The notes under the pieces were generated by a model that was not told the origin of the DNA, ran no database searches, and was given only the letters and a program-made list of their open reading frames with translations. This document shows, piece after piece, positions 1-7,866 of a DNA stretch of 12,957 nucleotides (positions within the stretch are counted from its first letter, which is position 1; every line of letters begins with the position of its first letter). This DNA is from an uncultured Alphaproteobacteria bacterium (GTDB lineage: Bacteria > Pseudomonadota > Alphaproteobacteria > CAAHEQ01 > UBA3637). The stretch covers positions 1 through 12,957 of the forward strand of contig CANREI010000027.1 in the NCBI GenBank assembly GCA_947629595.1. The letters run 5' to 3'. The position numbers were made by a program, and so were the translations under genes.

Positions 1-4
1 AATA

Positions 5-265
5 ATGAACAAATATCTGAAGAAGTTCCAGACAGATGAGGCGACTGATGAAAATAAAAAGGATTCTAAAGCGCAAGTCTCTGAAAAAGTGGCGGTAGCA
101 AAGGTTTTAAATAACTTTATTCGCAATGATATAATCGATGATTTGTCATCTTATCAAGGAAAAGCTTTAAATACGTTGGCAAAATCAGGTGAATATTATC
201 AGGAGAAAGAAGAAGATTTATCTGCCGCGGCTTTCTTGTCCTCAAACAAAGGAAAAACCTGTTAA
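5..265 (+). CDS. Hypothetical protein, possibly C-terminal part of a longer gene
   Basis: I do not recognise this 86-residue product. It is hydrophilic and rich in Lys, Glu and Ser, with no signal peptide or membrane segment. The first 30 or so residues are highly charged and look disordered. The middle (about residues 28-60) could form helices, and the protein ends in a Lys-Gly-Lys-Thr-Cys tail. Only four bases precede the ATG at position 5. The upstream codon in frame is not a stop, so I cannot tell whether this is the true start with its ribosome binding site outside the window, or an internal methionine of a longer protein. The reading frame stops at 263-265 and is followed within 30 bases by a good terminator, which supports a real gene end here. 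It is convergent with the lipoprotein gene on the other strand. No function is proposed. Confidence 0.55.
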   Translation: MNKYLKKFQTDEATDENKKDSKAQVSEKVAVAKVLNNFIRNDIIDDLSSYQGKALNTLAKSGEYYQEKEEDLSAAAFLSSNKGKTC

Positions 266-294
266 TTTTTAAAGAAGTGTTTTTATTTTAAAAA

Positions 295-326
295 GGGCGG
301 ATTAAAAAAATTCGCCCCTCTTTTTT
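295..326. terminator. Bidirectional intrinsic terminator between convergent genes
   Basis: A 7-bp stem (GGGCGGA at 295-301 with TTCGCCC at 311-317, one G-T wobble on the + strand) encloses a 9-base A-rich loop. On the + strand it is followed by CTCTTTTTT. On the - strand the right-hand arm leads into a TTTTT run (290-294). It therefore has the form of a Rho-independent terminator in both directions. It serves the short gene ending at 265 and the long leftward operon ending at 325. Confidence 0.85.
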
Positions 327-1062
327 AATAGCCCAATTCTAAATCTTCCCAACCGGTATGTCCCATATCCGGTGCGACTTTCACAATGGCACTGCGGGGA
401 TTTTTTAACTTTGAAACAAACCGTTCGGTCATTCCCTGTGTGGTTAATTCATCTTTTCCGCCCACAAAATGCACTTGCGGTATTTGACTGATACGATTCA
501 CCATTTTAATGGGGTTTGCCGCTTCTTTATCAAAATCTGGCAGGTTGTGTTTATTAACATAACCGTCTAAATCCAAAAGGCCGGCAATGGTGATAATTTG
601 CCGAACGTTGTTTAAGCCCGATCCGATGGCAAATGCAATCGGCGCTGCGCCGCCGTAAGCCACAAACTCAATGCCTTTGGCGTTATATTTTTGAATATAA
701 TAAGCGACAACTTCTTCAATTTCTTTAATAATTTCGGGGTTATATTGGGAAGAGCCGTATATTTTTTTATTGCTGCACAATTTATTGGGCGCATATTGAC
801 AAGGTCTTGAAATAACAACAATATTTTTAAAACTATCTTTGGCGGCCAATTTTAATGCGGTTGGTTTTTCGGGTGTGGGATTTCCGTTATCGGTAATATA
901 AAAACGAATCACTTTTCCCGATTCCAGCGGCGCTTTTTCCCAAACCGGCAGAGAAAAATGTTCGGTTTGCGCTTCCCGCATTTGAAATCCGTTCGGTGTT
1001 GTCGGCATACCGGCACAACCGCCGATCATCAGCAAAGATAAAAGTAAAGTTATTTTTTTCAT
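325..1062 (-). CDS. Alpha/beta-hydrolase-fold lipoprotein lacking the nucleophile serine
   Basis: This is a 245-residue predicted lipoprotein. It has an N-terminal Lys-Lys, a hydrophobic stretch, and a relaxed lipobox Ile-Gly-Gly-Cys with Cys16 as the acylated residue. The rest resembles a family of bacterial alpha/beta-hydrolase lipoproteins: a Ser-Arg-Pro-Cys-Gln-Tyr segment (85-90) with a second Cys at 96, a nucleophile-elbow-like segment (133-140), Ile-Ala-Gly-Leu-Leu-Asp (159-164), His-Phe-Val-Gly-Gly-Lys-Asp (198-204) and Gly-His-Thr-Gly-Trp (234-238). Asp204 and His235 fit the acid and base of the triad. The elbow reads Ala-Tyr-Gly-Gly-Ala where the family has Gly-Tyr-Ser-Gly-Gly, so residue 137 is Gly instead of the nucleophile Ser. 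It may therefore be a binding or structural protein rather than an esterase. The ATG overlaps the addA stop as ATGA, and AAGGA lies 6 bases upstream. It is the last gene of the operon, before the terminator. The fold is fairly sure; the role is unknown. Confidence 0.8.
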   Translation of the reverse strand: MKKITLLLSLLMIGGCAGMPTTPNGFQMREAQTEHFSLPVWEKAPLESGKVIRFYITDNGNPTPEKPTALKLAAKDSFKNIVVISRPCQYAPNKLCSNKKIYGSSQYNPEIIKEIEEVVAYYIQKYNAKGIEFVAYGGAAPIAFAIGSGLNNVRQIITIAGLLDLDGYVNKHNLPDFDKEAANPIKMVNRISQIPQVHFVGGKDELTTQGMTERFVSKLKNPRSAIVKVAPDMGHTGWEDLELGY

Positions 1063-4000
1063 TGTTCATCCTTTTCAAATTGTTCGTCAAAAGACGCCGT
1101 TTCATTTGTCATTTCCATTAAAGACATATTTTCCGTCCATAATAAAAACGTTTTAATTATCTTATCAGAGAAAATCTTTTTAATCAAGTTTTTATATGCG
1201 GCCAGCTGCATTTTATAAATACGGTGAACTTCTTCGGGCGCGGAAGGAACCGTTCTGTTGGTTTTAAAATCGACAATCCACACTTCTTTTTCATTGATAA
1301 TCAATCTGTCGATTTGCCCCGAAAATACTTTTCCGCCCACAATGCCCACAATCGGCACTTCCGCCATGGAATTTGAACCGAAAAGCGGTTTAAAATTATT
1401 TTCAAAAATCTCGAAAAACCGCGCGGGTAATTCAATATCTGCCGGTTTCAGTTTGAGCGCTGTTTCTTTTCGCTTTTCGGGCGGTATTTGCGGCAAATAT
1501 TGTAAGAGCTTATGTAAAAACGTTCCGCGTTTCAAGGCTTTTTCCTGTCCCGTGCCGACAATCGAATCGCTGATCGGCTCGTTATCAATTAAGCGTGACG
1601 GCATTAAAGGCTTTGAAAGCGGCGTTTCAACGGGAGCAGGGGTTTTTACCCACGCGGGCAGTAATTTTTCGGGCGTTTGATTTTGTTCCTTATTTTCCCG
1701 CATGAAGTGCGGCTGATAATCGGCCGGTCGACAAATGCGAATGACACCGTTTTCATCGACTGTTTTTTCTTGAACGGCAGCCGAAATCAATTGATGCCAT
1801 GTTTTTTCTTTTAACGGCGCCGTATTCTCTTTATTTTCTGCCTCTTTTTTATCGGCTTTCTCTTTTTGCATTTTATGCCAGCCGTAAATATAAACTCTGT
1901 CACGGGCGCGTGTGATGGCCACATAAAGCAACCGATGTTCCTCTTCCTCTTGTTTTTGTGCCTCTCTCTCATAGAGATTTTCAATTGAATCGGAGGAGCG
2001 AAACTCTTTTTCGGGAAGCCATATCGGTAATTCGTTTTGCCATAAAAGAGCAGATTTCTTTGATCTCGGATCTTGATCGTCCACAATGAAAATAATATTG
2101 TTTTGAAGCCCTTTTGAGGCATGAACCGTCATAATTTTAACCGTATTTTGATCATTTTGTTCCATATCGCGCTTAATAACGGATTTACGGGCTTGAAACC
2201 AATAAACAAAATTTTGTAAAGAAGGAATGTTCGTTTGCTCAAAAGTGAGTGTCATATTTAAAAATTCATCAATTGCTTCCACGGCTTCAAAGCCCAAACG
2301 CCCCAAAAACTGCTTGCGTCCTTCATAAGCACCGAGAAGCGTTGCAAAAAATTCATAAGGCGGCATTTTATCCGCTAAATTTAATATATCTAACAATTTT
2401 TTAGCAAGCTGATCGTTTTTCAGTTGAATTTGTTTCCATAAAGTTTGCCCGTTGCGATGAATGCAAAGCGCGGCCAGTTCTTCTTCCGATAAGCCGATTA
2501 AAGGGCTTTTTAACACGCATGCCAAATTTAAATCATCTTCGGGCAACAGCGCAAATTTAGCCGTTGCCATCAGGTCTTGCACGGCAATATGCGCCGATAA
2601 ATCAAGTCTGTCAATGCCGGCAACGGGAATACCTCTGTCTTTTAAAGCACGAACCAATTCGGTATCTATCGTTCCGCGATTTCGCAACAAAATGGTAATG
2701 TCTTTCGGTTCAATCGGGCGATTTTGTGAATCCAGAATCTCTTGATTATCAAGAAATTCCTTAATTTTATCGGCAATATCCGCCGAAACTTTCATAACAG
2801 CATTTGAAAGCGTGTTTCGTTCCAATATCGGCCAAGAGTCGTATGAAATGTTCGAATAAACCTTAACGGGCGGATGAATTTCAATTAACCCGGGCTCATT
2901 GATTCGGGTGAGATTATGCGTTGCATCTTCACCTACATCAATCACACCGCGCGCAGCTGCCGGACGATTCAATAAATCGTTAACTAAATTAAGAACGGCG
3001 CTTGTTGAGCGAAAAGAGGCGTTCATGGGAATAATTTTAAAAGTATGACGGGAATTTGTTATTTTATCCCGAAAATATCGCTTCATTTCATCAAATTTTA
3101 AAGGATCGGCGCCTTGAAAACTGTAAATGGATTGTTTTTTATCACCGACAACAAACAACGTGCGTTCCATATCGGTTTCACGCCCCAATCCGGCAAAAAA
3201 TTCTTCGGAAATTAACCGAATGATATGCCATTGTTCGGCATTTGTGTCTTGGGCTTCATCAACCAAAATATGATCGATGCCGCCGTCTAATTTATACATC
3301 ACCCATTGAGAAGATGATTCCAAAAGTTCTTTTGTTTTCGCGATTAAATCATCATAATCCAAAACACCTTCTTCTTTTTTGAGCAATTCATAAGTTTGAA
3401 TAAAGTGTTTTGCAAAATTTAAAAAACGAACGGTTAATTTAATTGCTTGAAGTAAATGATATTTTTGATAAGCTTCATCATAAAGGACGGCTTTTTCTTT
3501 TAATTCTTTTTTGATGCGCCCGTTGGCTCTGCCGGTTGTTTTTGATAAATATAAGCTTTTTAAATTTAAAAAGGCTTCCGTTGTTATTTCCCCGATGGGG
3601 GCATCATTGCTTTGAAAATAATCGGAAATAATTTCATTTTCAGATGAATAGTGTGATAAACCGTATTGTTCCTTTAACTTTTTTTCAATTGTTTCAAGAT
3701 TCGGATAAGTGTCCGTCAAATGTTTCAACGAAATAATGTTTGATTGAATCACTTTAAAAATATTCATATTCGGCTGATTTAAATGAAAATAACCGTTAAT
3801 GGAATTTAAATCTTCTTCAACAAGTTTATTTGTAATAAGTAAATCAAAGGCCTTTTTAATTAAAATTTCCGATTGCGCATCATCAATCACTTCAAATTGC
3901 GGCGAAATATGAGCCTCAATCGGAAATCTTTTTAACACGGATTGGCAAAATGCATGAATGGTCATAATTTTCATACCGCCGGGTGTTTCCAACACATCGG

Positions 4001-4325
4001 TAAACAAATGACGCGCTTTGATAATGGTATTGTCATCGGGCGGAAAACCGCGTAATTGTGTGAGCATTTCAATCAGTTTATCCAAAGAGGCCGATGTCCA
4101 GATTTTCAATATATTCGTAATGCGGTTGGACATTTCCGCAGCAGCCGCTTTCGTAAAAGTTAAGCACAAAATTTTAAAAGGATCAATTTCACACAGCAGT
4201 AAATTTAACACCCGATTGGTTAAAACGGTTGTTTTGCCCGAACCGGCAGAAGCGGCAAGCCAAACCGAATGATGAATATCAATGGCTTCCCGTTGCGCTT
4301 GCTTAATTTTTTCATCAATATTCAT
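1059..4325 (-). CDS. addA: AddA, helicase-nuclease subunit of the AddAB double-strand-break repair complex
   Basis: AddA is the UvrD-like 3'-5' helicase and nuclease subunit of AddAB, which unwinds and resects DNA ends and prepares them for RecA. The 1088-residue protein shows all the superfamily 1A motifs in order: Walker A Ala-Ser-Ala-Gly-Ser-Gly-Lys-Thr (25-32), motif Ia Thr-Phe-Thr-Lys-Ala-Ala-Ala-Ala-Glu-Met (56-65), Walker B Val-Asp-Glu-Ala-Gln-Asp (355-360), Gly-Asp-Lys-Lys-Gln-Ser-Ile-Tyr-Ser-Phe-Gln-Gly (near 392-404), Thr-Val-His-Ala-Ser-Lys-Gly-Leu (near 732-740) and Val-Ala-Ile-Thr-Arg-Ala-Arg (near 802-808). The C-terminal RecB-type nuclease is intact: a His in the Gly-Thr-Phe-Leu-His helix (near 936), Gly-Gln-Ile-Asp-Arg-Leu (near 1002-1007), Val-Asp-Phe-Lys-Thr-Asn (near 1017-1022) and Gln-Leu-Ala-Ala-Tyr (near 1038). 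The length is normal for alphaproteobacterial AddA. Its ATG overlaps the addB stop as ATGA, with GAGG 7 bases upstream, and its own stop overlaps the next gene in the same way. Confidence 0.96.
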   Translation of the reverse strand: MNIDEKIKQAQREAIDIHHSVWLAASAGSGKTTVLTNRVLNLLLCEIDPFKILCLTFTKAAAAEMSNRITNILKIWTSASLDKLIEMLTQLRGFPPDDNTIIKARHLFTDVLETPGGMKIMTIHAFCQSVLKRFPIEAHISPQFEVIDDAQSEILIKKAFDLLITNKLVEEDLNSINGYFHLNQPNMNIFKVIQSNIISLKHLTDTYPNLETIEKKLKEQYGLSHYSSENEIISDYFQSNDAPIGEITTEAFLNLKSLYLSKTTGRANGRIKKELKEKAVLYDEAYQKYHLLQAIKLTVRFLNFAKHFIQTYELLKKEEGVLDYDDLIAKTKELLESSSQWVMYKLDGGIDHILVDEAQDTNAEQWHIIRLISEEFFAGLGRETDMERTLFVVGDKKQSIYSFQGADPLKFDEMKRYFRDKITNSRHTFKIIPMNASFRSTSAVLNLVNDLLNRPAAARGVIDVGEDATHNLTRINEPGLIEIHPPVKVYSNISYDSWPILERNTLSNAVMKVSADIADKIKEFLDNQEILDSQNRPIEPKDITILLRNRGTIDTELVRALKDRGIPVAGIDRLDLSAHIAVQDLMATAKFALLPEDDLNLACVLKSPLIGLSEEELAALCIHRNGQTLWKQIQLKNDQLAKKLLDILNLADKMPPYEFFATLLGAYEGRKQFLGRLGFEAVEAIDEFLNMTLTFEQTNIPSLQNFVYWFQARKSVIKRDMEQNDQNTVKIMTVHASKGLQNNIIFIVDDQDPRSKKSALLWQNELPIWLPEKEFRSSDSIENLYEREAQKQEEEEHRLLYVAITRARDRVYIYGWHKMQKEKADKKEAENKENTAPLKEKTWHQLISAAVQEKTVDENGVIRICRPADYQPHFMRENKEQNQTPEKLLPAWVKTPAPVETPLSKPLMPSRLIDNEPISDSIVGTGQEKALKRGTFLHKLLQYLPQIPPEKRKETALKLKPADIELPARFFEIFENNFKPLFGSNSMAEVPIVGIVGGKVFSGQIDRLIINEKEVWIVDFKTNRTVPSAPEEVHRIYKMQLAAYKNLIKKIFSDKIIKTFLLWTENMSLMEMTNETASFDEQFEKDEQ

Positions 4326-7141
4326 TCGGCAGCCTCACTTTCTTCGGTCAGCCATTCTTTAACGCGGGCCAAGTGTTCGTAATCATCATAAGTGACGGCT
4401 TGATTCATCAAGCGCGGTTCATAAGGTCGTGTATTGTTTTGATAAGCATTTAACACTTTTTTAATGCCTTCTCGCGCTTCTTCAATTAAAGTTGCCTGAT
4501 TTTCTTTTTTACTCTGTCTTTGTATTTCACCGCCGCTGTCTTTTCCGGTAATGTGCCAGTAAGAAAAATGAATTTCCTGCGGATCGGGGCAATCGTCATA
4601 TCCGTTTTGTTGCAAAATAAGCCCTTCCAACGGCAATTGTGAGTTGATACCGCTTTGAATGGTGGCACTTGACGGCACCGTTCCCGTTTTATAATCTATA
4701 ATTTCATAAGAACCGTCCTTCATTTTGTCAATGCGATCGGCTTTGGCCGTTAAGGTAAAAAGTGTTCCGTCACACAAAGGAAAAGAAAACGAACCCGATA
4801 TTTCGGTCATTGTTTTTTCTATTTCCGACTTCATTTGATTTTGTGTTTCAACAAAAAAGGCGGCACTTTTTTCAATTTTCGTTTTGTTATAAACTAAATC
4901 CGTTTCACTGCATCCGTCGGCAAGCAGATGTTCGGTAATTTTTTGAAGCGCTTTGGAAACGGTTAAATCTTTTTCATAAACAAGCTCTTGAAAAGCGGCG
5001 TGCAAAGCCGTACCGTATCCGCTTTTCATATCAAATGATTCCAATTCGTTTAAAGGCCTTAATTGTAAAATATATCGGGCATAAACGGCATAAGGATTGA
5101 CCAATAAATTTTTAATTTGTGTGGCCGGTAATTTTTTCGGGCGCAGTTCTTTGGGCGGACAAGGGGCAGGGCGAACGATTTTTTCATATTGATCCGGCAT
5201 ATCCATTTCTTGCGGAGAAACTTCCGTTGTTGAATTCAGCAAAATCGGGGCGGCATTATCCTCAGCATCATGATGGGCGGCCAAAACGGCTTCAATGCGT
5301 GATAAAAAGCGGGAAGGAATGGTTTGTGAACCGTCGGCTTTTAAAGAACGGGTTAAATAAACTTCTTTCGCACAAAAGCAAGAGGCAAAATCCATACTCT
5401 GCGTGGCAAAAATGCTTTCCGTTGAAGGCAGATTCACAGCTTTTCGCATGGAGGCACCCAGCCATGGCCCCACATTCGGCAATGCGGGAAAAGTGCCTTC
5501 GTTTAATCCGCCGATAATGCACACATCGGGGTGGAAAAATCGAGCTTCAATCGGCCCCAATATATCCAAGCGCGGATGCGTACCGTATTTAGGCCGAAAC
5601 GGAACGAATTGCATTAAAAATTTGAGTATTTGAACATATAAAGCCGGGGGAACATCGGGAATTAAGGACGCCTGTTCTTTCAGCTCCGTAAAAAAGCGAT
5701 AAGCTTCCTCGCCGTCATCGGATTGCCATAACCTTTCACGACCGCTTCTGTCGGCACTTTCGGCCAATTCTTCCGCCATATTTAAATGAGCCGTTAACAA
5801 ATCAAGAAACGGAACAGGATGCGAAGATTGAAATAATTCTAAAAATTCCGTCATCGGCGTGTTCAGGGCAATTTGAAATTTTTGATTGTTATCACGAATT
5901 GTTTTTTCCGTTTCCCGAACAAATGCACGCAAATCGGCCGGCATTCGTTGATCGGCACACAACGGATGCTTTAAAAGAGCCAAAGCCGTTTCCCCTTTTT
6001 GTTGAACGGCATATGCCGCAAGAAGGGTTAGAAAAATACCCGTCGGCGTGTTATCCAAAGGTCGGCCGGCCGAGTCATCCAATTCAACACCCCACCGTTT
6101 CATTTCGGCAATGACCCGCCGCGCCAGATTTCTGTCCGTTGTTACAAGCGCAGCGGTTTTTTCAGGTGTTTCAAGCACTTTTCGCATAATCAGCGCAATG
6201 GCCAATGCTTCTTCCGTCATATTTTCGCATTCGATATATTTAATATTTTGAACGGTTTCTTCCGTTAAATCATTTTGTAACCATTCATCGGTTAATTTTG
6301 CCGGTTTAAAAGCTTCGCGAATTAAGGCTTCCTGCGGCTGCTCGAAAGAAGAGAGTAACCGAATATCTGCCGGTGTTTTTCCCAAGGCTTTTAAAGTTTC
6401 AACCAAAACATATTGATAATGATTTTCCGTTAAGGCATTTTTTTCGTCATCATCTAAATAAATATTTAATCCGTTTAATAAAATCAATACATTATTTTTA
6501 GAACTTATTGCTTTAATTAAACTTTTAACAGCCGGTGAATTTTCTTCCGCACCGCCTAAAATATAAAATTCATCGGCAGGGGCTGACAGAATTTTTTCTT
6601 TTAATAAGTTGATTAAACGAATGCGTCTGTCAACGGCATCAATTTTGCCGCGTTCTTTTAAGATTTGCGGCCAAAAATCGGTTAATATTTCTAAAAAATC
6701 AAGACTTTCCTGCCAATGTATCGCTAAATTTTCCTCTTTAACCAGACTTTTTAAATCATTTAAATTAACCTGATACTCATAAAAATCATCTAATAATTCG
6801 GCAAGACTTTTAGCCACTTTTAAAGCTTTATCATAGGTATCAACACTTGATTTTGCGTGACACAGTTGCGCCAGCAAAAACAAGCGCTCCGTTTGAGAAA
6901 TTGCCGGCGGTAAATTTTCCGCCAACGGATCATCCAATTCATATAAGGCTTGTAATCGGGGAAGTAAAATCGGCCGATTTTCACTTAAACGCACAAAAGC
7001 GTTTTTAACGGTGAAACAGGCTCTTTTCGTGGGCAGAATAACGGTTGTTTTAGCGGCTTGCAAGGGATTTTGACAATGAGTGCACACCCATTGAACAACC
7101 TGATTGGCTAAACTATCCGATAAGTTTAATCCCTCTATCAT
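4322..7141 (-). CDS. addB: AddB, second nuclease subunit of the AddAB double-strand-break repair complex
   Basis: AddB is the partner of AddA, with a helicase-like but largely inactivated body and a second RecB-type nuclease. This 939-residue protein has the alphaproteobacterial AddB pattern. The N terminus carries Thr-Val-Ile-Leu-Pro-Thr-Lys-Arg-Ala (33-41) where a helicase would have Walker A, so ATP binding here looks lost. The Gly-Gly-Leu-Asn-Glu-Gly-Thr-Phe-Pro motif lies in the middle of the protein. The C-terminal nuclease has Gly-Thr-Ala-Leu-His (near 710-714), Ala-Asp-Arg-Ile-Asp (near 800) and Ile-Asp-Tyr-Lys-Thr-Gly (near 813-818), so its active-site residues look intact. The cysteine cluster that holds an iron-sulphur centre in Bacillus AddB is not evident: after the nuclease motif I see a single Cys. 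The ATG overlaps the murU stop as ATGA, and AGGA lies close upstream. Coupled translation with addA suits a one-to-one heterodimer. Confidence 0.94.
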   Translation of the reverse strand: MIEGLNLSDSLANQVVQWVCTHCQNPLQAAKTTVILPTKRACFTVKNAFVRLSENRPILLPRLQALYELDDPLAENLPPAISQTERLFLLAQLCHAKSSVDTYDKALKVAKSLAELLDDFYEYQVNLNDLKSLVKEENLAIHWQESLDFLEILTDFWPQILKERGKIDAVDRRIRLINLLKEKILSAPADEFYILGGAEENSPAVKSLIKAISSKNNVLILLNGLNIYLDDDEKNALTENHYQYVLVETLKALGKTPADIRLLSSFEQPQEALIREAFKPAKLTDEWLQNDLTEETVQNIKYIECENMTEEALAIALIMRKVLETPEKTAALVTTDRNLARRVIAEMKRWGVELDDSAGRPLDNTPTGIFLTLLAAYAVQQKGETALALLKHPLCADQRMPADLRAFVRETEKTIRDNNQKFQIALNTPMTEFLELFQSSHPVPFLDLLTAHLNMAEELAESADRSGRERLWQSDDGEEAYRFFTELKEQASLIPDVPPALYVQILKFLMQFVPFRPKYGTHPRLDILGPIEARFFHPDVCIIGGLNEGTFPALPNVGPWLGASMRKAVNLPSTESIFATQSMDFASCFCAKEVYLTRSLKADGSQTIPSRFLSRIEAVLAAHHDAEDNAAPILLNSTTEVSPQEMDMPDQYEKIVRPAPCPPKELRPKKLPATQIKNLLVNPYAVYARYILQLRPLNELESFDMKSGYGTALHAAFQELVYEKDLTVSKALQKITEHLLADGCSETDLVYNKTKIEKSAAFFVETQNQMKSEIEKTMTEISGSFSFPLCDGTLFTLTAKADRIDKMKDGSYEIIDYKTGTVPSSATIQSGINSQLPLEGLILQQNGYDDCPDPQEIHFSYWHITGKDSGGEIQRQSKKENQATLIEEAREGIKKVLNAYQNNTRPYEPRLMNQAVTYDDYEHLARVKEWLTEESEAAE

Positions 7142-7854
7142 TCTTTTTCCTGTTTTTCCAATATCTTATTCGCTTCAAGCAACGCTTCCGGCGTTCCGAT
7201 ATGATACCATTCGCCGTCAAATACAATATGGCGAAGACGTCCTTCTCTTTCAGCCGTATCATATAATACTCTTAAACTGAAAATGCCGTCCGGTGATTTT
7301 TTAAAAACACGCGGATGAATAATTTGAACGCCCATAAACATATAAGGAATATTTTTCTCACCGGGACGTTGCCGACGGGGAAGGCCGTTTTCAATAAAAT
7401 AATTACCGTCCGGCACATCACCGAAGGCTTGCTTTAACGGAATAAGTGCCAATAAAATATCGGTTGTTTCGGGATTCCATGCTTCTTCCAATTGCGTAAA
7501 AACAGATGTTGTTTTATCAATCCATACCGGATCGGCATTTGAAACAAAAAACGGCTCATTTCCTAATACGGGTAATGCGTTTTTAACACCGCCGCCGGTT
7601 TCCAGCGCTTGCGGCTCATCGGAATAGTGAATTAAATCAAATGATTTTAAAGCGCTTTTAATCATATCGCCTTTATAAGACGTGTTAATGACAATTTTTT
7701 GAATGCCGTGTGCTTGCATTTTATTGACAATGCGAGTTATAATCGGCTCTCCTGCAACCGAAATCAACGGTTTCGGCAGATGATCGGTCAATTCCCGCAT
7801 ACGAACGCCGCGTCCGGCCGCTAAAATCATTCCTGTTTTAATGAATGCACTCAT
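7138..7854 (-). CDS. murU: MurU-like N-acetylmuramate-1-phosphate uridylyltransferase
   Basis: This is a sugar-phosphate nucleotidyltransferase of 238 residues. In the MurNAc-recycling route this enzyme joins UTP and MurNAc alpha-1-phosphate to give UDP-MurNAc, bypassing de novo synthesis through MurA. Visible motifs are Leu-Ala-Ala-Gly-Arg-Gly-Val-Arg-Met-Arg (11-20) followed by Leu-Pro-Lys-Pro-Leu, the nucleotide-binding signature; Glu-Thr-Gly-Gly-Gly (near 85-89); Ser-Asn-Ala-Asp, a likely metal-site Asp (near 105-108); and Trp-Tyr-His-Ile-Gly-Thr-Pro-Glu near the C terminus. Many relatives have Asp in place of that His; from memory His is common in the alphaproteobacterial branch. The start is supported by AAGGAAA about 8 bases upstream. 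It sits 12 bases after the amgK stop and overlaps addB by ATGA. The assignment to MurU rather than another sugar nucleotidyltransferase rests mainly on pairing with the kinase upstream. Confidence 0.85.
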   Translation of the reverse strand: MSAFIKTGMILAAGRGVRMRELTDHLPKPLISVAGEPIITRIVNKMQAHGIQKIVINTSYKGDMIKSALKSFDLIHYSDEPQALETGGGVKNALPVLGNEPFFVSNADPVWIDKTTSVFTQLEEAWNPETTDILLALIPLKQAFGDVPDGNYFIENGLPRRQRPGEKNIPYMFMGVQIIHPRVFKKSPDGIFSLRVLYDTAEREGRLRHIVFDGEWYHIGTPEALLEANKILEKQEKE

Positions 7855-7866
7855 TATATTTTCCTT

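Noticed and set aside
1258..1680. 140-codon + strand open frame inside addA
   Set aside because: It is antisense to the conserved nuclease domain of addA, has a low-complexity Ser/Ile-rich translation and no credible ribosome binding site. It is a shadow of the real gene.
5119..5517. 132-codon + strand open frame inside addB
   Set aside because: It is antisense to a conserved part of addB, with an unconvincing translation and no gene-like context.
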